DNA of 64,000 nucleotides from Myxococcus xanthus (GTDB taxonomy: Bacteria > Myxococcota > Myxococcia > Myxococcales > Myxococcaceae), in NCBI RefSeq assembly GCF_006402735.1, contig NZ_CP017174.1, forward strand, positions 747,001 through 811,000, given 5' to 3'. A program made the position numbers and the translations under genes. The stretch's first letter is position 1. Each line of letters begins with the position of its first letter. Below the pieces are notes generated by a model that saw nothing but the letters and a program-made list of their open reading frames with translations, was not told the DNA's origin and did no database searches. This document shows positions 24,849-34,322 of this stretch, piece by piece.

Positions 24849-26858
24849 ATGACCACGAACCTGCGCATTCGTCGTGTCGTTCTCTATAAGCATGGCGTCG
24901 GCTACTTCGAGCGCCGGGGAAAGGTGAGTGGCAGCGACATGCTCCACCTGGACTTCAAGGCGCGCGACATGAACGACGTGCTGAAGTCGCTGACGGTGTT
25001 GGACTTGTCGGGCGGCTCGGTGTCGGCGGTGAGCTACGACTCCACGAAGCCGCTGGAGCAGCTCCTCGCGGAGGCCACCATCCGCATCCCGGAGGACGGC
25101 AGCCTCATGGCGCTGCTGGGGCAGATCAAGGGCGCGCGCGTGCGGGTGCGCGTGGGCGGCGCGCAGGTGGAGGGCTCCATCATCGGCCTGGACTCGCTGG
25201 CGGTGGCGGCCGGCGAGACGAGCCTGATGCGCCCGTTCCTGTCGCTGCTGGTGGGCGCCTCGCTGCGGACCTTCGACATCCTGGACGTGGCCGAGCTGGA
25301 GTTCCTGGACGAGGCGGTGCGCAAGGATTTGGAGTTCTACCTGGCCACGGTGCTGTCCTCGTACAAGAAGGACTCCAAGCGGATGGCCATCCTCACCTCG
25401 GGCCAGGGCGAGCGCGAGCTGTTCGTCAGCTACGTGGTGGAGTCACCGGTGTGGAAGACGAGCTACCGCATCCTCCTGGATGAGGGCGAGCCGCCGCTGC
25501 TCCAGGGCTGGGCGCTGGTGGACAACACCGGGGACGAGGACTGGGTGGACGTGAAGCTGTCGCTCATCGCCGGGCTGCCGGTGTCCTTCGTGCATGACCT
25601 CTACAACCCCCGGTACATGAAGCGGCCGGTGGTGGAGGTGCAGACGGAGGCCGCCGCCGCGCCGGTGATTCCTGAGGAGAGCTTCGGCAGCGCCGGGGAC
25701 ATGATGATGGAGCAGGAGATGGCCGCGCCGATGATGTCCGACATGCCCGCCGCGGCCCCCATGGCCGCGCCGCGCCGTTCCCGGGCGGAGAAGGCCATGT
25801 CGGTGGGCGGCCCTGGCCGTGGAGGCCCGAGCCGGCGCGAGGCCATGGAGAAGAGCGCCGCGGTGACGACGCTCACGAAGGAGGTGGGGGACCTCTTCGA
25901 GTACGGCGTGGACCGGCCGGTGACGGTGCACCGCAACCAGAGCGCGCTGGTGCCCATCCTGCACAAGCCCTTCGAGGGCAAGCGGGTGCTCCTCTACAAC
26001 CGGGCCACGCGTGAGAAGAACCCCATGGCGTGCATCGAGCTGAAGAACACCACGGGGCTCACGCTGGAAGGCGGCCCGGTGACGGTGTCGGAGGACGAGC
26101 GCTACGTGGGCGAGGCGATGCTCGACACGATGAAGCCGAATGACCGGCGCTTCGTGCCCTACGCGGTGGAGCTGGGCTGCGTGGTGTCGATTGAAGACCG
26201 CACGGAGGACGGGCCGGTGTTCCGGGTGGCGGTGAACTCCGGGATGCTGGTGGCGGAGTACTTCCACGTGCGGCGTACGACGTACGTGTCGCGCAACAAG
26301 GGGCAGCGGGCGCAGGTGCTGTTCGTGGAGCACCCGCGCCAGGGCTGGGAGCTGGCCAAGGATGCTCCGGAGCCCGCGGAGACGACGGACGGCTTCTGGC
26401 GCTTCAAGCGGGAGCTGGCCGCGGGGGCGCAGGACTCGCTCACCGTCACCGAGCGCACACGGGGGCAGCGCCAGTACCTCATCTCCAGCATGGGGCTGGA
26501 CCAGGTCTCCTACTTCGTGTCGCAGCGCTTCGTCGACGAGAAGATGGCGGGCGCGCTGAAGGAGGTCGTCGCGCAGCGCGAGCAGGTGGATTCGCTGGCG
26601 AAGGACGAGCAGCGCCTGCAGGAGGAGCGCAACCAGCTCTTCCGGGACCAGGAGCGCATCCGCTCCAACATCGAATCGCTGAAGAGCGGGGCGTCGCAGC
26701 GTGAGCTGGCGGACCGCTTCGTGTCCAAGCTCAACGAGCAGGAGGACCGCCTGGAGGCCATCGCCCGCGAGTTGGAGCAACTGGCCAAGCAGCGGCAGGA
26801 GGCGCAGAAGGCGCTGAACCGCCGCATCCAGGCGCTCAGCTACACGGTGGACCTGTAA
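24849..26858 (+). CDS. DUF4139 domain-containing protein
   Basis: 669 residues. The N-terminal region (VVLYKHGVGYFERRGKVSG, DMNDVLKSLTVLDLSGG) and central segment (FVSYVVESPVWKTSYRILLD, GWALVDNTGDEDWVDVKLSL) match the DUF4139 / mucoidy-inhibitor-like group. A Met/Ala/Pro-rich insert lies at about 270-330. The last 80 residues form a coiled coil (QRLQEERNQLFRDQERIRSN). No signal peptide is present. The molecular function is unknown. ATG 24849 lies at the conserved N-terminus. Confidence 0.82.
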   Translation: MTTNLRIRRVVLYKHGVGYFERRGKVSGSDMLHLDFKARDMNDVLKSLTVLDLSGGSVSAVSYDSTKPLEQLLAEATIRIPEDGSLMALLGQIKGARVRVRVGGAQVEGSIIGLDSLAVAAGETSLMRPFLSLLVGASLRTFDILDVAELEFLDEAVRKDLEFYLATVLSSYKKDSKRMAILTSGQGERELFVSYVVESPVWKTSYRILLDEGEPPLLQGWALVDNTGDEDWVDVKLSLIAGLPVSFVHDLYNPRYMKRPVVEVQTEAAAAPVIPEESFGSAGDMMMEQEMAAPMMSDMPAAAPMAAPRRSRAEKAMSVGGPGRGGPSRREAMEKSAAVTTLTKEVGDLFEYGVDRPVTVHRNQSALVPILHKPFEGKRVLLYNRATREKNPMACIELKNTTGLTLEGGPVTVSEDERYVGEAMLDTMKPNDRRFVPYAVELGCVVSIEDRTEDGPVFRVAVNSGMLVAEYFHVRRTTYVSRNKGQRAQVLFVEHPRQGWELAKDAPEPAETTDGFWRFKRELAAGAQDSLTVTERTRGQRQYLISSMGLDQVSYFVSQRFVDEKMAGALKEVVAQREQVDSLAKDEQRLQEERNQLFRDQERIRSNIESLKSGASQRELADRFVSKLNEQEDRLEAIARELEQLAKQRQEAQKALNRRIQALSYTVDL

Positions 26859-26867
26859 CCCGCGGTG

Positions 26868-26893
26868 GGCTGCCCGGACCGCACCGGGCAGCC
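26868..26893 (+). terminator. Hairpin between convergent genes
   Basis: A perfect 10-bp stem, GGCTGCCCGG with CCGGGCAGCC, has a six-base loop and lies 9 bp past the DUF4139 stop and just beyond the facing gene's stop. Only CTTCG rather than a full T-run follows, so termination strength is uncertain. Confidence 0.6.
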
Positions 26894-26897
26894 TTCG

Positions 26898-27467
26898 CTA
26901 CCCGGAGAGGATGCGCCAGCGCAGCGTCCCGTCCTTGTCCGGCGCGACGATTTCCACGCGCGGATTCTTGGCGCTGGAGCATTCCAGGTACGCCTTGAAG
27001 CCTCCCGCCATCTCATGGAGGGCCACCGGCGTCTGGTAGGTGAACTGGCGCAGCAGCAGCATGCCCGTGCCGTTCTCCTCCTGGTGCAGCAGCTCCCCCT
27101 GGTCGCAGTAGGAGCGCCACATGCGCCGCGCCATCCCCAGCACCATGTTGGGCGTGGTGAAGCGCAGCACCATCTTGAAGATGGAGTGGATGTCTCGCAG
27201 GGTGACTTCGTAGCCCACCGTGTGGGCCCCCTCCGGCTTCCCGTCGAAGTGCCGGTCCACCACGTGCTGGATGATGCCGAAGTACGTCTCCACCGGCACC
27301 CAGCCCACCGCCAGCGTCGTGCGCGGGTCCGCGTGGGGTTGCAGCTCGGGAAGCAGCGACTCCACGGCCGTACGCGCGGTGTCCTCGCCGAAGCGCTCGT
27401 GCACGTAGGCCAGCAGGTTCTGGACGGTGAAGCCCTTGTAATTCACTCCGGACAATGAGGCTGTCAC
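26898..27467 (-). CDS. Conserved hypothetical protein, myxobacterial paralogous family
   Basis: 189 residues, soluble, no signal peptide. The pattern GFTVQNLLAYVHERFG, GWVPVETYFGIIQHVVDRHF and TPNMVLGMARRMWRSYCDQGEL resembles the fold of the TIGR02265/DUF2378 group common in Myxococcus and of V4R/HNOB-like domains, but I cannot assign it firmly. The function is unknown. It converges on the DUF4139 gene. Confidence 0.7.
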   Translation of the reverse strand: MTASLSGVNYKGFTVQNLLAYVHERFGEDTARTAVESLLPELQPHADPRTTLAVGWVPVETYFGIIQHVVDRHFDGKPEGAHTVGYEVTLRDIHSIFKMVLRFTTPNMVLGMARRMWRSYCDQGELLHQEENGTGMLLLRQFTYQTPVALHEMAGGFKAYLECSSAKNPRVEIVAPDKDGTLRWRILSG

Positions 27468-27632
27468 GCTTGCGATACCCCCCGCTCCAACCTGTGAGCC
27501 GGCCTTGGCTCACAGGAGGGTTGCGGCAAAGTCGTATGCTAGAGCACTCCACGACACGGCGGAAATAGCGGTACGCGCCAATTCCCCGCGACAGCCACGT
27601 TGCGCCCTGGATTCCCCGCCTGTCCTGAGCGC

Positions 27633-29354
27633 TCAGCGCTGGAAGGCGCGGTAGACCTCCACGCCGGCCACCACCGTCAGCCGCACCTCGGCGCCGGGCA
27701 GCGTGGTGACGGGCCCGTCCACCGGGTCCACCGACAGTGCCACGAAGTCCGCGTCCATGCCGGGCTGGAGCCGGCCGCGCCGGGCTTCGGCGAAGGACGC
27801 GTGCGCCGCGCCCACGGTGAAGCCCTCCAGCGCCTCCTGCCCGCTCAGCCGCTGCTCCCCGTACCAGCCGCCGTCCGGCAGGCCCCGGACGTCCTGACGC
27901 GTGCGCGCCGCGTACAGGCCCGCCAGCACGTTGGGCCGCTCCACGGGGAAGTCGCTGCCCAACGCCAGCACCGCGCCGGACGCCTTCAGCCGCTGCCACG
28001 CGTAGGCCCCGCGGATGCGCTCCGCTCCCACGCGGGCCTCCGCCCACGGCATGTCGCTGGTGGCGTGCGTGGGCTGCACGCTGGCGATGAAGCCGCTCCT
28101 GCCCAGCCGTTCAATGTCCTCGGGGCGCATGATTTGCGCGTGCTCCACGCGGTGCCGGCCGGACTGGAGCGTGCCGGTGGCCTCGGCCGCGCGCGCGAGC
28201 ACGTCCAGCACCACCGTGTTGGCCCGGTCTCCAATCGCATGCGTGCACACCTGGAAGCCCTTCGCCATGAAGGCGCGCACGCGCGCTTCGTACTCCGCGG
28301 GGGACAGCAGCAGCAGGCCACGGTGGCCGGGCTCGTCGCTGTAGTCCTGGTGCAGCGCCGCGCCCCGGCTGCCCAGCGCGCCATCCAGGGTGAGCTTCAC
28401 CGCGCGCATCGTGAGCATGCGCCCCTCATAGGGGCCGTCCTTCAGGTACGTCTCCCGGTCGCCCGTCTGGCCATCCGCCATGGCGTAGACGCGCAGCGGC
28501 AGCTTGCCTTCCTTGTCCCAGCGCTGGAGCAGGCGGAAGGTGCGCAGGTCCATGCCCGCGTCGTGGACACCGGTGAGACCCACTTGCGCGCCGCGCTGGA
28601 GCGCCGCGGTCAACTGCGCCGCGTGCTGCGCGTCCGTGGCGGGCGGCAGCACGGACTCCACCAGCTCCATGGCGTTGTCCACCAGGATGCCGGTGGGCTC
28701 TCCGCCCTCGCCCCGGAGGATGCGCCCGCCCGCCGGGTCCTTCGTGTCACGGGTGATGCCGGCGCGCCGCAGCGCCTCGCCATTGACCCACAGCGCGTGG
28801 CCGTCCACTCGGCTCAGCGCCACCGGACGCAAGGGAAAGCGCTTGTCCAGGTCGGCGCGCGACGGGAAGGTCTTCTCCGGCCAGTCGTTCTGGTCCCAGC
28901 CGCGGCCCAGCAGCCACTCACCCTGGAACGCGGAGGAGGGCGCCGAGGCGAGCCGCTCCAGGGCCTCCTCCTTGGTGTCCACGCCCTGCAGGTCCACCGT
29001 CACCAGGCCGCGGCCCAGGCCCGCCAGGTGCCCGTGCGCGTCGGTGAGGCCCGGCACGACCGTGGCGTTGCCCAGGTCCACCACGCGCGCGTCCTTCCCC
29101 GCGGCGGCGAGCACCTCGTCCTTCGTGCCGGTGGCCAGCACCTTGCCATCCTTCACCGCGAGCGCCTGCACCTGGGGCTTCGCCGGGTCCAGCGTCCGGA
29201 TGCGCTGGGCCACGTACACCGTGGTGGTCGCGGTGGGCTCCGGCACGGGGCCCGGGTTGTCGTCCACGGGCGCCACGCGCCGGGCGCAGCCCGAAAGGCT
29301 TGTCAGAAGGAGTACCGCTCCGAGCAATCCACCACTGAGTCGTCGCAAGCTCAT
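27633..29354 (-). CDS. Amidohydrolase family protein (YtcJ-like), lipoprotein
   Basis: 573 residues with a lipoprotein signal (SLSGC). The amidohydrolase composite domain begins VYVAQRIRTLDPAKPQVQALAVKDG. Metal-binding motifs include LTDAHGHLAGLG, the carboxylated-lysine region, CTHAIGDRANTVVLD, RVEHAQIM and LALGSDFPVE, the arrangement of the YtcJ/LAF3 amidohydrolases. The substrate is unknown. Lipoprotein anchoring places it in the envelope. ATG 29354 begins the signal peptide. Confidence 0.88.
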   Translation of the reverse strand: MSLRRLSGGLLGAVLLLTSLSGCARRVAPVDDNPGPVPEPTATTTVYVAQRIRTLDPAKPQVQALAVKDGKVLATGTKDEVLAAAGKDARVVDLGNATVVPGLTDAHGHLAGLGRGLVTVDLQGVDTKEEALERLASAPSSAFQGEWLLGRGWDQNDWPEKTFPSRADLDKRFPLRPVALSRVDGHALWVNGEALRRAGITRDTKDPAGGRILRGEGGEPTGILVDNAMELVESVLPPATDAQHAAQLTAALQRGAQVGLTGVHDAGMDLRTFRLLQRWDKEGKLPLRVYAMADGQTGDRETYLKDGPYEGRMLTMRAVKLTLDGALGSRGAALHQDYSDEPGHRGLLLLSPAEYEARVRAFMAKGFQVCTHAIGDRANTVVLDVLARAAEATGTLQSGRHRVEHAQIMRPEDIERLGRSGFIASVQPTHATSDMPWAEARVGAERIRGAYAWQRLKASGAVLALGSDFPVERPNVLAGLYAARTRQDVRGLPDGGWYGEQRLSGQEALEGFTVGAAHASFAEARRGRLQPGMDADFVALSVDPVDGPVTTLPGAEVRLTVVAGVEVYRAFQR

Positions 29355-29469
29355 GTCTGGCACCTGTCTGGGAGCCCGCGCCAATTCCTGGCGCGTCCGG
29401 CGCGACACTCTGGCGCACCCAGAGGAGGAGGCCAAGCACTGGCGTCCCCCTCCGAGCGTGCCTACGTCA

Positions 29470-30174
29470 CTACAGGTTGGTGGGGCACGGTTGCGTGCGT
29501 GGCGAGCAGCCCGTGGATTCAACCTGATAGGTCAGCTCGTACTTGCCGCCGTGGCCTTCCAGCACCGCGGTGAAGGTCCCCGTCTGGCCGCGCAGCGTGG
29601 TCCAGCCAATCTGCTCCTGCACATCGAAGATGTGCATGCTCTTGTCCCAGAGCGCCACCAGCTTGCCGCCCGCGCCCACCGTGTTCGTCGTGAACAGCAG
29701 CGGCGGCGGATAGGAATTCAGGGGGCTCCACTCCACCCGCTTGTTCGGCGTCATGTAGTCGTCGTTCCAGATGACCTCGGACTGATGGTCGCCGGTGACC
29801 TCCGCCTCCAGCCAGGCCTCGTCGTTGCCGTCGATGTCCGACGTGGTGATGCACTTCAGGGACAGCAGGTTCGCCCGCCAGAACAGCGTGTAGTAGGGCC
29901 AGTCGGGGTCGGGCTCGCCGCCGCCACCGCCGCCCTCACAGGACGGGTCATTGCACTGCGCCGGCGGCGCCAGGCTGGCCTCCTGCAACTGCTTCTCCAT
30001 CGCGATGATGTCCACCGGCTTCGCGTCCGCCGCCTGCGCGTCCACGCTCTCCATTGCGTCCGCCTCCACGGGCGGCTGCGCCGGCTCCATGCGCTCCGTC
30101 CCACAGGCCGTGAGCGCGAGCACCGCGCCCATCGTCAGCCCCAGCGTCTGCCGCTTCGTCTTGCTCATCCGCAT
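29470..30174 (-). CDS. Putative lipoprotein, unknown function
   Basis: 234 residues starting MRMSKTK with GAAGGA seven bases upstream. The lipobox is LALTACG. After an acidic linker comes a Gly run (six Gly near residue 85) and then a globular domain (WPYYTLFWRANLLSLKCITTSDIDGNDE-like start, cysteines near the end). The globular part resembles small secreted beta proteins found as paralogs in myxobacteria. No function is recognised. Confidence 0.72.
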   Translation of the reverse strand: MRMSKTKRQTLGLTMGAVLALTACGTERMEPAQPPVEADAMESVDAQAADAKPVDIIAMEKQLQEASLAPPAQCNDPSCEGGGGGGEPDPDWPYYTLFWRANLLSLKCITTSDIDGNDEAWLEAEVTGDHQSEVIWNDDYMTPNKRVEWSPLNSYPPPLLFTTNTVGAGGKLVALWDKSMHIFDVQEQIGWTTLRGQTGTFTAVLEGHGGKYELTYQVESTGCSPRTQPCPTNL

Positions 30175-30268
30175 CTGCGCTTCCTTCAGGTGTCTGGCCC
30201 CAACAGCCTGGATACGCAGTGCTTCACGAAGTCTGGCAATTCGCGGATGCGGAAAAGTCAGCCCTCCC

Positions 30269-31042
30269 TCACGGATGGTTGGGATGGAGCCGGTGGCGCA
30301 TCGACGTGCGCTGGTTCGTGTATCGCGGGTTCTGGAACAGCTTGATGAGCGCCATGCCCGCCACGAAGCCACCGATGTGCGCCCAGAAGGCGACGCCGCC
30401 GGACGCGTCCGCGCTCACCGTGTTGAGCTGGGGCAGGCCGCTGAAGAGCTGCACGCAGAACCACCACAGCAGCACCGCCCACGCGGGCACGGAGAAGACG
30501 CGGATGAAGATGACGATGATGAACAGCATGTTCACCCGCACCCGTGGATAGAGCAGCAGGTACGCGCCCATGACGCCGGAGATGGCGCCGGAAGCGCCCA
30601 CGGTGGGCACCGGCGAGCTCGGGTCCACCAGCAGGTGCGCCGCCGCCGCGGCCAGTCCGCACAGCAGGTAGAACACCACGAAGCGCAGGCGGCCCATGCT
30701 GTCCTCGACGTTGTTGCCGAAGACCCAGAAGAAGAGGCAGTTGCCCAGCAGGTGTCCCCAGCCGCCGTGCAGGAACATGGAGGTGATGGGGGTGAGGAGG
30801 TTGATGGGCTCGTTGTCCACGACGCACGCCAGCCCGTCTCCGAGGGGAACGGGGAGGCCCAGCGCCGCCTTGCCCGTCAGCTCGCCGGGCACCATGCCCA
30901 GGTTGCAGACGCTGGCCGCCAGCCGGTAGGCGTCCAGGCCGGCGCCCTGGATGAAGACCCAGACGAAGCCGATGGTGCCGAGCAGCAGGTATGTCACGAC
31001 GGGAGTGCGGAGGGTGGGGTTGTCGTCGCTGATGGGAATCAT
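30269..31042 (-). CDS. Rhomboid-family intramembrane serine protease
   Basis: 257 residues with six or more membrane helices. Rhomboid hallmarks are HGGWGHLLGN in helix 2, the serine motif GASGAISGVMG and the catalytic His in AHIGGFVAGM. The protein cleaves membrane proteins within their transmembrane segments. The substrate is unknown and no candidate lies next to it. Confidence 0.93.
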   Translation of the reverse strand: MIPISDDNPTLRTPVVTYLLLGTIGFVWVFIQGAGLDAYRLAASVCNLGMVPGELTGKAALGLPVPLGDGLACVVDNEPINLLTPITSMFLHGGWGHLLGNCLFFWVFGNNVEDSMGRLRFVVFYLLCGLAAAAAHLLVDPSSPVPTVGASGAISGVMGAYLLLYPRVRVNMLFIIVIFIRVFSVPAWAVLLWWFCVQLFSGLPQLNTVSADASGGVAFWAHIGGFVAGMALIKLFQNPRYTNQRTSMRHRLHPNHP

Positions 31043-31243
31043 GTGGGGGCCCCATCATGCGCATCTCCCTGGCGGGGCGCGGCGGCGGAGGGGGCCTGGA
31101 TGTGCGGCGCTGGACGCATGGACACCCATACGGGCGGAGCGGGTGGGATGCTTGCCCAGGGAAACCATCCCCGGGGAGACTTGGCTGCGGGAAGAAAGTT
31201 GAGGGATGTTGAGTCGCCTCATACTCCCGTGGAGTCCTGAGAA

Positions 31244-31768
31244 ATGAACCTGTCGATGCTGTCGCGCGGCGCCGCCGCGCTCCTCGTGGTCGCCGCGCTG
31301 TCCCTCACCACCACTGGTTGCGCCGGCCGCCGCCGCGAAGCCTTCCTGCTGGAGAAGGCGCGCAACCACGTCTACCGCAAGCCCGTGGCGGAGGTGTATC
31401 CGCAGGCGCTCGCCCTGCTGAAGGAGAAGGGCTACTCCTTCAAGACGGGCCAGGGCGGCTTCGAGGCCACCACCGAGTGGTTGATGCAGGGCGCCCCGTC
31501 GTCGCTGGGCACCACCCAGGTGCGCTACCTGGTGCGCGGCATCGAGAAGGGCCCGGGCCAGTGCTCGGTGGAGCTCACCCGGCAGCTCGTCACGCAGTCC
31601 GCGGGCGCCGCCAACACGTCCGGCCGCGCGAGTGACATCACCGAGCCCGCCGTTCGGGCTGACGGCGGCAACATCACCCGGGACGAGGCGCTTGAGTGGG
31701 AGCTGGTCCAGCTCGTGGACGCCGAGTCCGCGTCGGCCCTGCGCGCCGAGTCCGAGAAGATTCAGTAG
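31244..31768 (+). CDS. Putative lipoprotein, BamC/DUF799-like size class
   Basis: 174 residues with a lipobox (LTTTGC). The mature domain begins KPVAEVYPQALALLKEKGYSF and contains an alternating beta/alpha pattern similar to small outer-membrane lipoprotein domains that read envelope state. The assignment is only by general resemblance. It ends 2 bp before the convergent RNase Z gene. Confidence 0.7.
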   Translation: MNLSMLSRGAAALLVVAALSLTTTGCAGRRREAFLLEKARNHVYRKPVAEVYPQALALLKEKGYSFKTGQGGFEATTEWLMQGAPSSLGTTQVRYLVRGIEKGPGQCSVELTRQLVTQSAGAANTSGRASDITEPAVRADGGNITRDEALEWELVQLVDAESASALRAESEKIQ

Positions 31769-31770
31769 CC

Positions 31771-32694
31771 TCAGTCCCGGAGGGGCAATTCGACGGTGAA
31801 CCCGTCGAAGGCCACCTCCACCGGCCCCTGGTACTCCTCACGCGCCTGCGTGAGCAGCTTCGAGGGGTCGGTGTCGTGCCGGCTGGAGAGGTGGGTGAGC
31901 ACCAGCCGCCGTGCTCCCGCCTCTCGCGCCACACGCGCCGCTTCCCGCGCGGTGGAGTGCCGGGTCTCCACGGCCCGCTCCTGTTCGTCGTCGGAGAAGG
32001 TGGACTCGTGGACCAGCAGGTCCGCGTCCTTCGCGGCCTTCACCATGGACGGGCACGGGCGCGTGTCCCCGGAGATGACCAGCCGGCGCCCGGGGCGCGG
32101 CGCGCCCAGCACGTCCTCCGGCTTCACCGTCCGCCCGTCCTCCAGCGTCACCGGCTCGCCCCGCTGGAGCTTTCCGAAGCTGGGGCCCTCCGGCACACCC
32201 AGCGAGCGCGCCACGTCCAGGTTGAAGCGCCCGGGCCGGTCGTCCTCCACCAGCGCGTAGCCCAGGGCGTTGATGCGGTGGTCCACGCCCACCGCGTGGA
32301 CCGCGTAGCCCTTGCGTGGCACCACGTCACCGTCCTTCAGTTCGTGAATCTCCACTGGGAAGGACATGGACTCCACGCCCAGGTGGACGGCCTGGTGGAG
32401 CAGGCGCTTCGCGGAGGGCGGGCCGTACAGGTGGATGGGCTCTGAGCGCCCCGTCATGCCCAGCGTGCGCAGGAAGCCGATGATGCCCAGGTAGTGGTCC
32501 GCGTGGAAATGCGTGAAGAACACCGCGTCCACGGTGAAGCCGGTGCCGTAGCGAACCATCTGCCGCTGGCTGCCCTCACCGCAGTCGAAGAGCAGCAGGT
32601 CCGCGTGCGCCTTCACCGCGAGTCCGGACAGGTTCCGGTGCAGCGTGGGCTGCGCGGCGGATGTACCGAGGAACGTGAGCCTGAGGAGGGACAT
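31771..32694 (-). CDS. rnz: Ribonuclease Z
   Basis: 307 residues. Metallo-beta-lactamase fold: FLGTSAAQPT, FDCGEGSQRQM, the zinc motif FFTHFHADHYLGI, SGDTRPC, HESTFSDDEQE and LTHLSSRH. This set is diagnostic of RNase Z, which trims the 3' ends of tRNA precursors. ATG 32694 was chosen because GGGAAG lies seven bases upstream; a GTG at 32709 is the alternative. Confidence 0.95.
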   Translation of the reverse strand: MSLLRLTFLGTSAAQPTLHRNLSGLAVKAHADLLLFDCGEGSQRQMVRYGTGFTVDAVFFTHFHADHYLGIIGFLRTLGMTGRSEPIHLYGPPSAKRLLHQAVHLGVESMSFPVEIHELKDGDVVPRKGYAVHAVGVDHRINALGYALVEDDRPGRFNLDVARSLGVPEGPSFGKLQRGEPVTLEDGRTVKPEDVLGAPRPGRRLVISGDTRPCPSMVKAAKDADLLVHESTFSDDEQERAVETRHSTAREAARVAREAGARRLVLTHLSSRHDTDPSKLLTQAREEYQGPVEVAFDGFTVELPLRD

Positions 32695-32784
32695 GCCGGC
32701 ACTTCCCACGCGTTAGAGGACCTCCCGCGCCAGTCAACCGCCGACGCGAGGGGGCCATTTACCAGGGTTGGAGGCACCCATGCT

Positions 32785-33492
32785 ATGTGGCCGCCCCCGA
32801 CCTCGGACTTCACCATGCCTGAATCCCTGACCTTCGCGCCGACTTCGGACCCTCGCCGCGTGCGCGCGCCGGATGGCCGCGTGCTCACCGTGCCGGACGG
32901 CTGGGCCCTGCTTCCCCCCGGTGACGCCGGGCTCACCCGCCGCGTGAAGGCGGCGGGGCCTTCCTGGACCGTGGCGGAGAAGGTGGGCCGCAAGCTCTTC
33001 TCCCGGGGCGTGTGGGCGCCGGAAGCGCACATCCTCCGCGCCCGCGCCGTCCTCGAGGCCGAGCGCGCCACCCCCGCCTACGAGAAGAAGCTGGCCGCCG
33101 GACGCGAGCGCCGCGCCCGCGAGCAGGAGGCCTACGAGGTCGACTTCGCCAACGCCGTGCTGCGCTTCCTCGCCTTCTCCCCGGCGTGGCTGCCGCACGC
33201 CAAGCGCATGGCGGTGCTCGTCGCCACCCATGCCACCCCCGTGGGCAGCGGCACCGTGGCCCGCACCGAGCGCATCCCCCTGGAGCGCCGCGCCGAGGCC
33301 GCCGTCATCGCGTGGATGCGACATCAGACCACGAGCTACGACGACATGCGCATCGCTCGGGTGAAGGGCGCCCGGCGGGAGGTGCGCCGGGAGCTGGCGG
33401 ACATCTCCCGCGCCGTGCTGGACCTGCACCGTCGCGATGCTCCCCACGGGCCCGCAGCGTGCCCGCTGTGCACCGCGCTGACGCGGACCTGA
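32785..33492 (+). CDS. DUF2293 domain-containing protein
   Basis: 235 residues. The C-terminal region (VDFANAVLRFLAFSP, HQTTSYDDMRIARVKGARREVRREL) fits the DUF2293 pattern. An Arg/Ala-rich helix precedes it. The function is unknown; the basic content suggests nucleic-acid binding but this is inference. ATG 32785 has GGAGG about ten bases upstream, and the extra ten codons have high third-position GC; ATG 32815 is the alternative. Confidence 0.7.
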   Translation: MWPPPTSDFTMPESLTFAPTSDPRRVRAPDGRVLTVPDGWALLPPGDAGLTRRVKAAGPSWTVAEKVGRKLFSRGVWAPEAHILRARAVLEAERATPAYEKKLAAGRERRAREQEAYEVDFANAVLRFLAFSPAWLPHAKRMAVLVATHATPVGSGTVARTERIPLERRAEAAVIAWMRHQTTSYDDMRIARVKGARREVRRELADISRAVLDLHRRDAPHGPAACPLCTALTRT

Positions 33493-33529
33493 GCGGCGGA
33501 ACGCACCCACAGTCGCAGTCTTTGGATTA

Positions 33530-33545
33530 CTGACCCGGTGTTCAG
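33530..33545. promoter_or_regulatory. Imperfect dyad ahead of the efflux operon
   Basis: CTGACCCGGTGTTCAG lies 45 bp before the tetR-type gene. Its arms CTGA and TCAG are complementary and the centre is partly so. It is a candidate operator for the TetR repressor, weakly supported. Confidence 0.3.
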
Positions 33546-33590
33546 AAACCTTGTGTGGTTAATGACCGGCGGGTTAGGAATCCGGCCAGC

Positions 33591-34322
33591 ATGGCCCGTC
33601 CCGCCGACCCTCACGCTCGCAGTGCGCTGGTGTCCGCGGCCCGGCGGGAGTTCGCTCGCCGGGGGCTGAAGGGGGCGCGCATCGAGGACATCACCGCCGC
33701 GTGCGGGCTGTCCAAGGGCGCCTTCTACCTGCACTTTCCGTCCAAGGAGGCGCTGTTCGGGGAGGTGGTGGGCGCGTTCGAGTCCGGGCTGATGGAGATG
33801 AACGGGCGTCGCATGGCGCGCATGGAGGGCTTCTTCCAGACGCACGGCATCCCGGGCGCGCAGGACCGCATCGAGCGCAGCGAGCGCTACCTGCGGTTCC
33901 TCCAACTGGAGAAAGAGCACGACCTGGAGGCCCTGGATTGGGTGTGGGAGTTCCGGGACGTGTCCCTGGTCCTCACCAGCGGCAGCCAGGGCACGGAGTT
34001 CGAATCCCTGCTGTGGCGCGTGACGGATGCCCAGGTGGAGCGCATTTCCCACGACTTCCGGCGGCTGCAGGAGGCTGGCGCCATGGACCCGGAGTTGGAC
34101 GCGCGAATCTTCGCCTCCATCATCGTCGGGTCCTTCCTGCTGCTCTCCACGCAGATGGCGCGGCTGGATGAGAAGCCGGACCTGAACGCGTGGGCGAACA
34201 CGCTCCAGCGGCTGTGCCAGGAGGGCACCCGTCCGGCGTCGCCCGCCCCGTCCAAGCGTGTTGCGCGGCGGCCTCGTGCCGCCGCCGAGAACCCCCGAAA
34301 GACCTCGAGGAAACGCTCGTGA
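33591..34322 (+). CDS. TetR/AcrR-family transcriptional regulator
   Basis: 243 residues. The helix-turn-helix at about 30-60 reads IEDITAACGLSKGAFYLHFPSKEALF, typical of TetR/AcrR. The C-terminal ligand-binding region is helical and the last 35 residues are strongly basic. The stop overlaps the GTG start of the membrane-fusion protein gene, so the regulator and efflux pump are one operon, implying autoregulated drug-responsive control. Confidence 0.93.
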   Translation: MARPADPHARSALVSAARREFARRGLKGARIEDITAACGLSKGAFYLHFPSKEALFGEVVGAFESGLMEMNGRRMARMEGFFQTHGIPGAQDRIERSERYLRFLQLEKEHDLEALDWVWEFRDVSLVLTSGSQGTEFESLLWRVTDAQVERISHDFRRLQEAGAMDPELDARIFASIIVGSFLLLSTQMARLDEKPDLNAWANTLQRLCQEGTRPASPAPSKRVARRPRAAAENPRKTSRKRS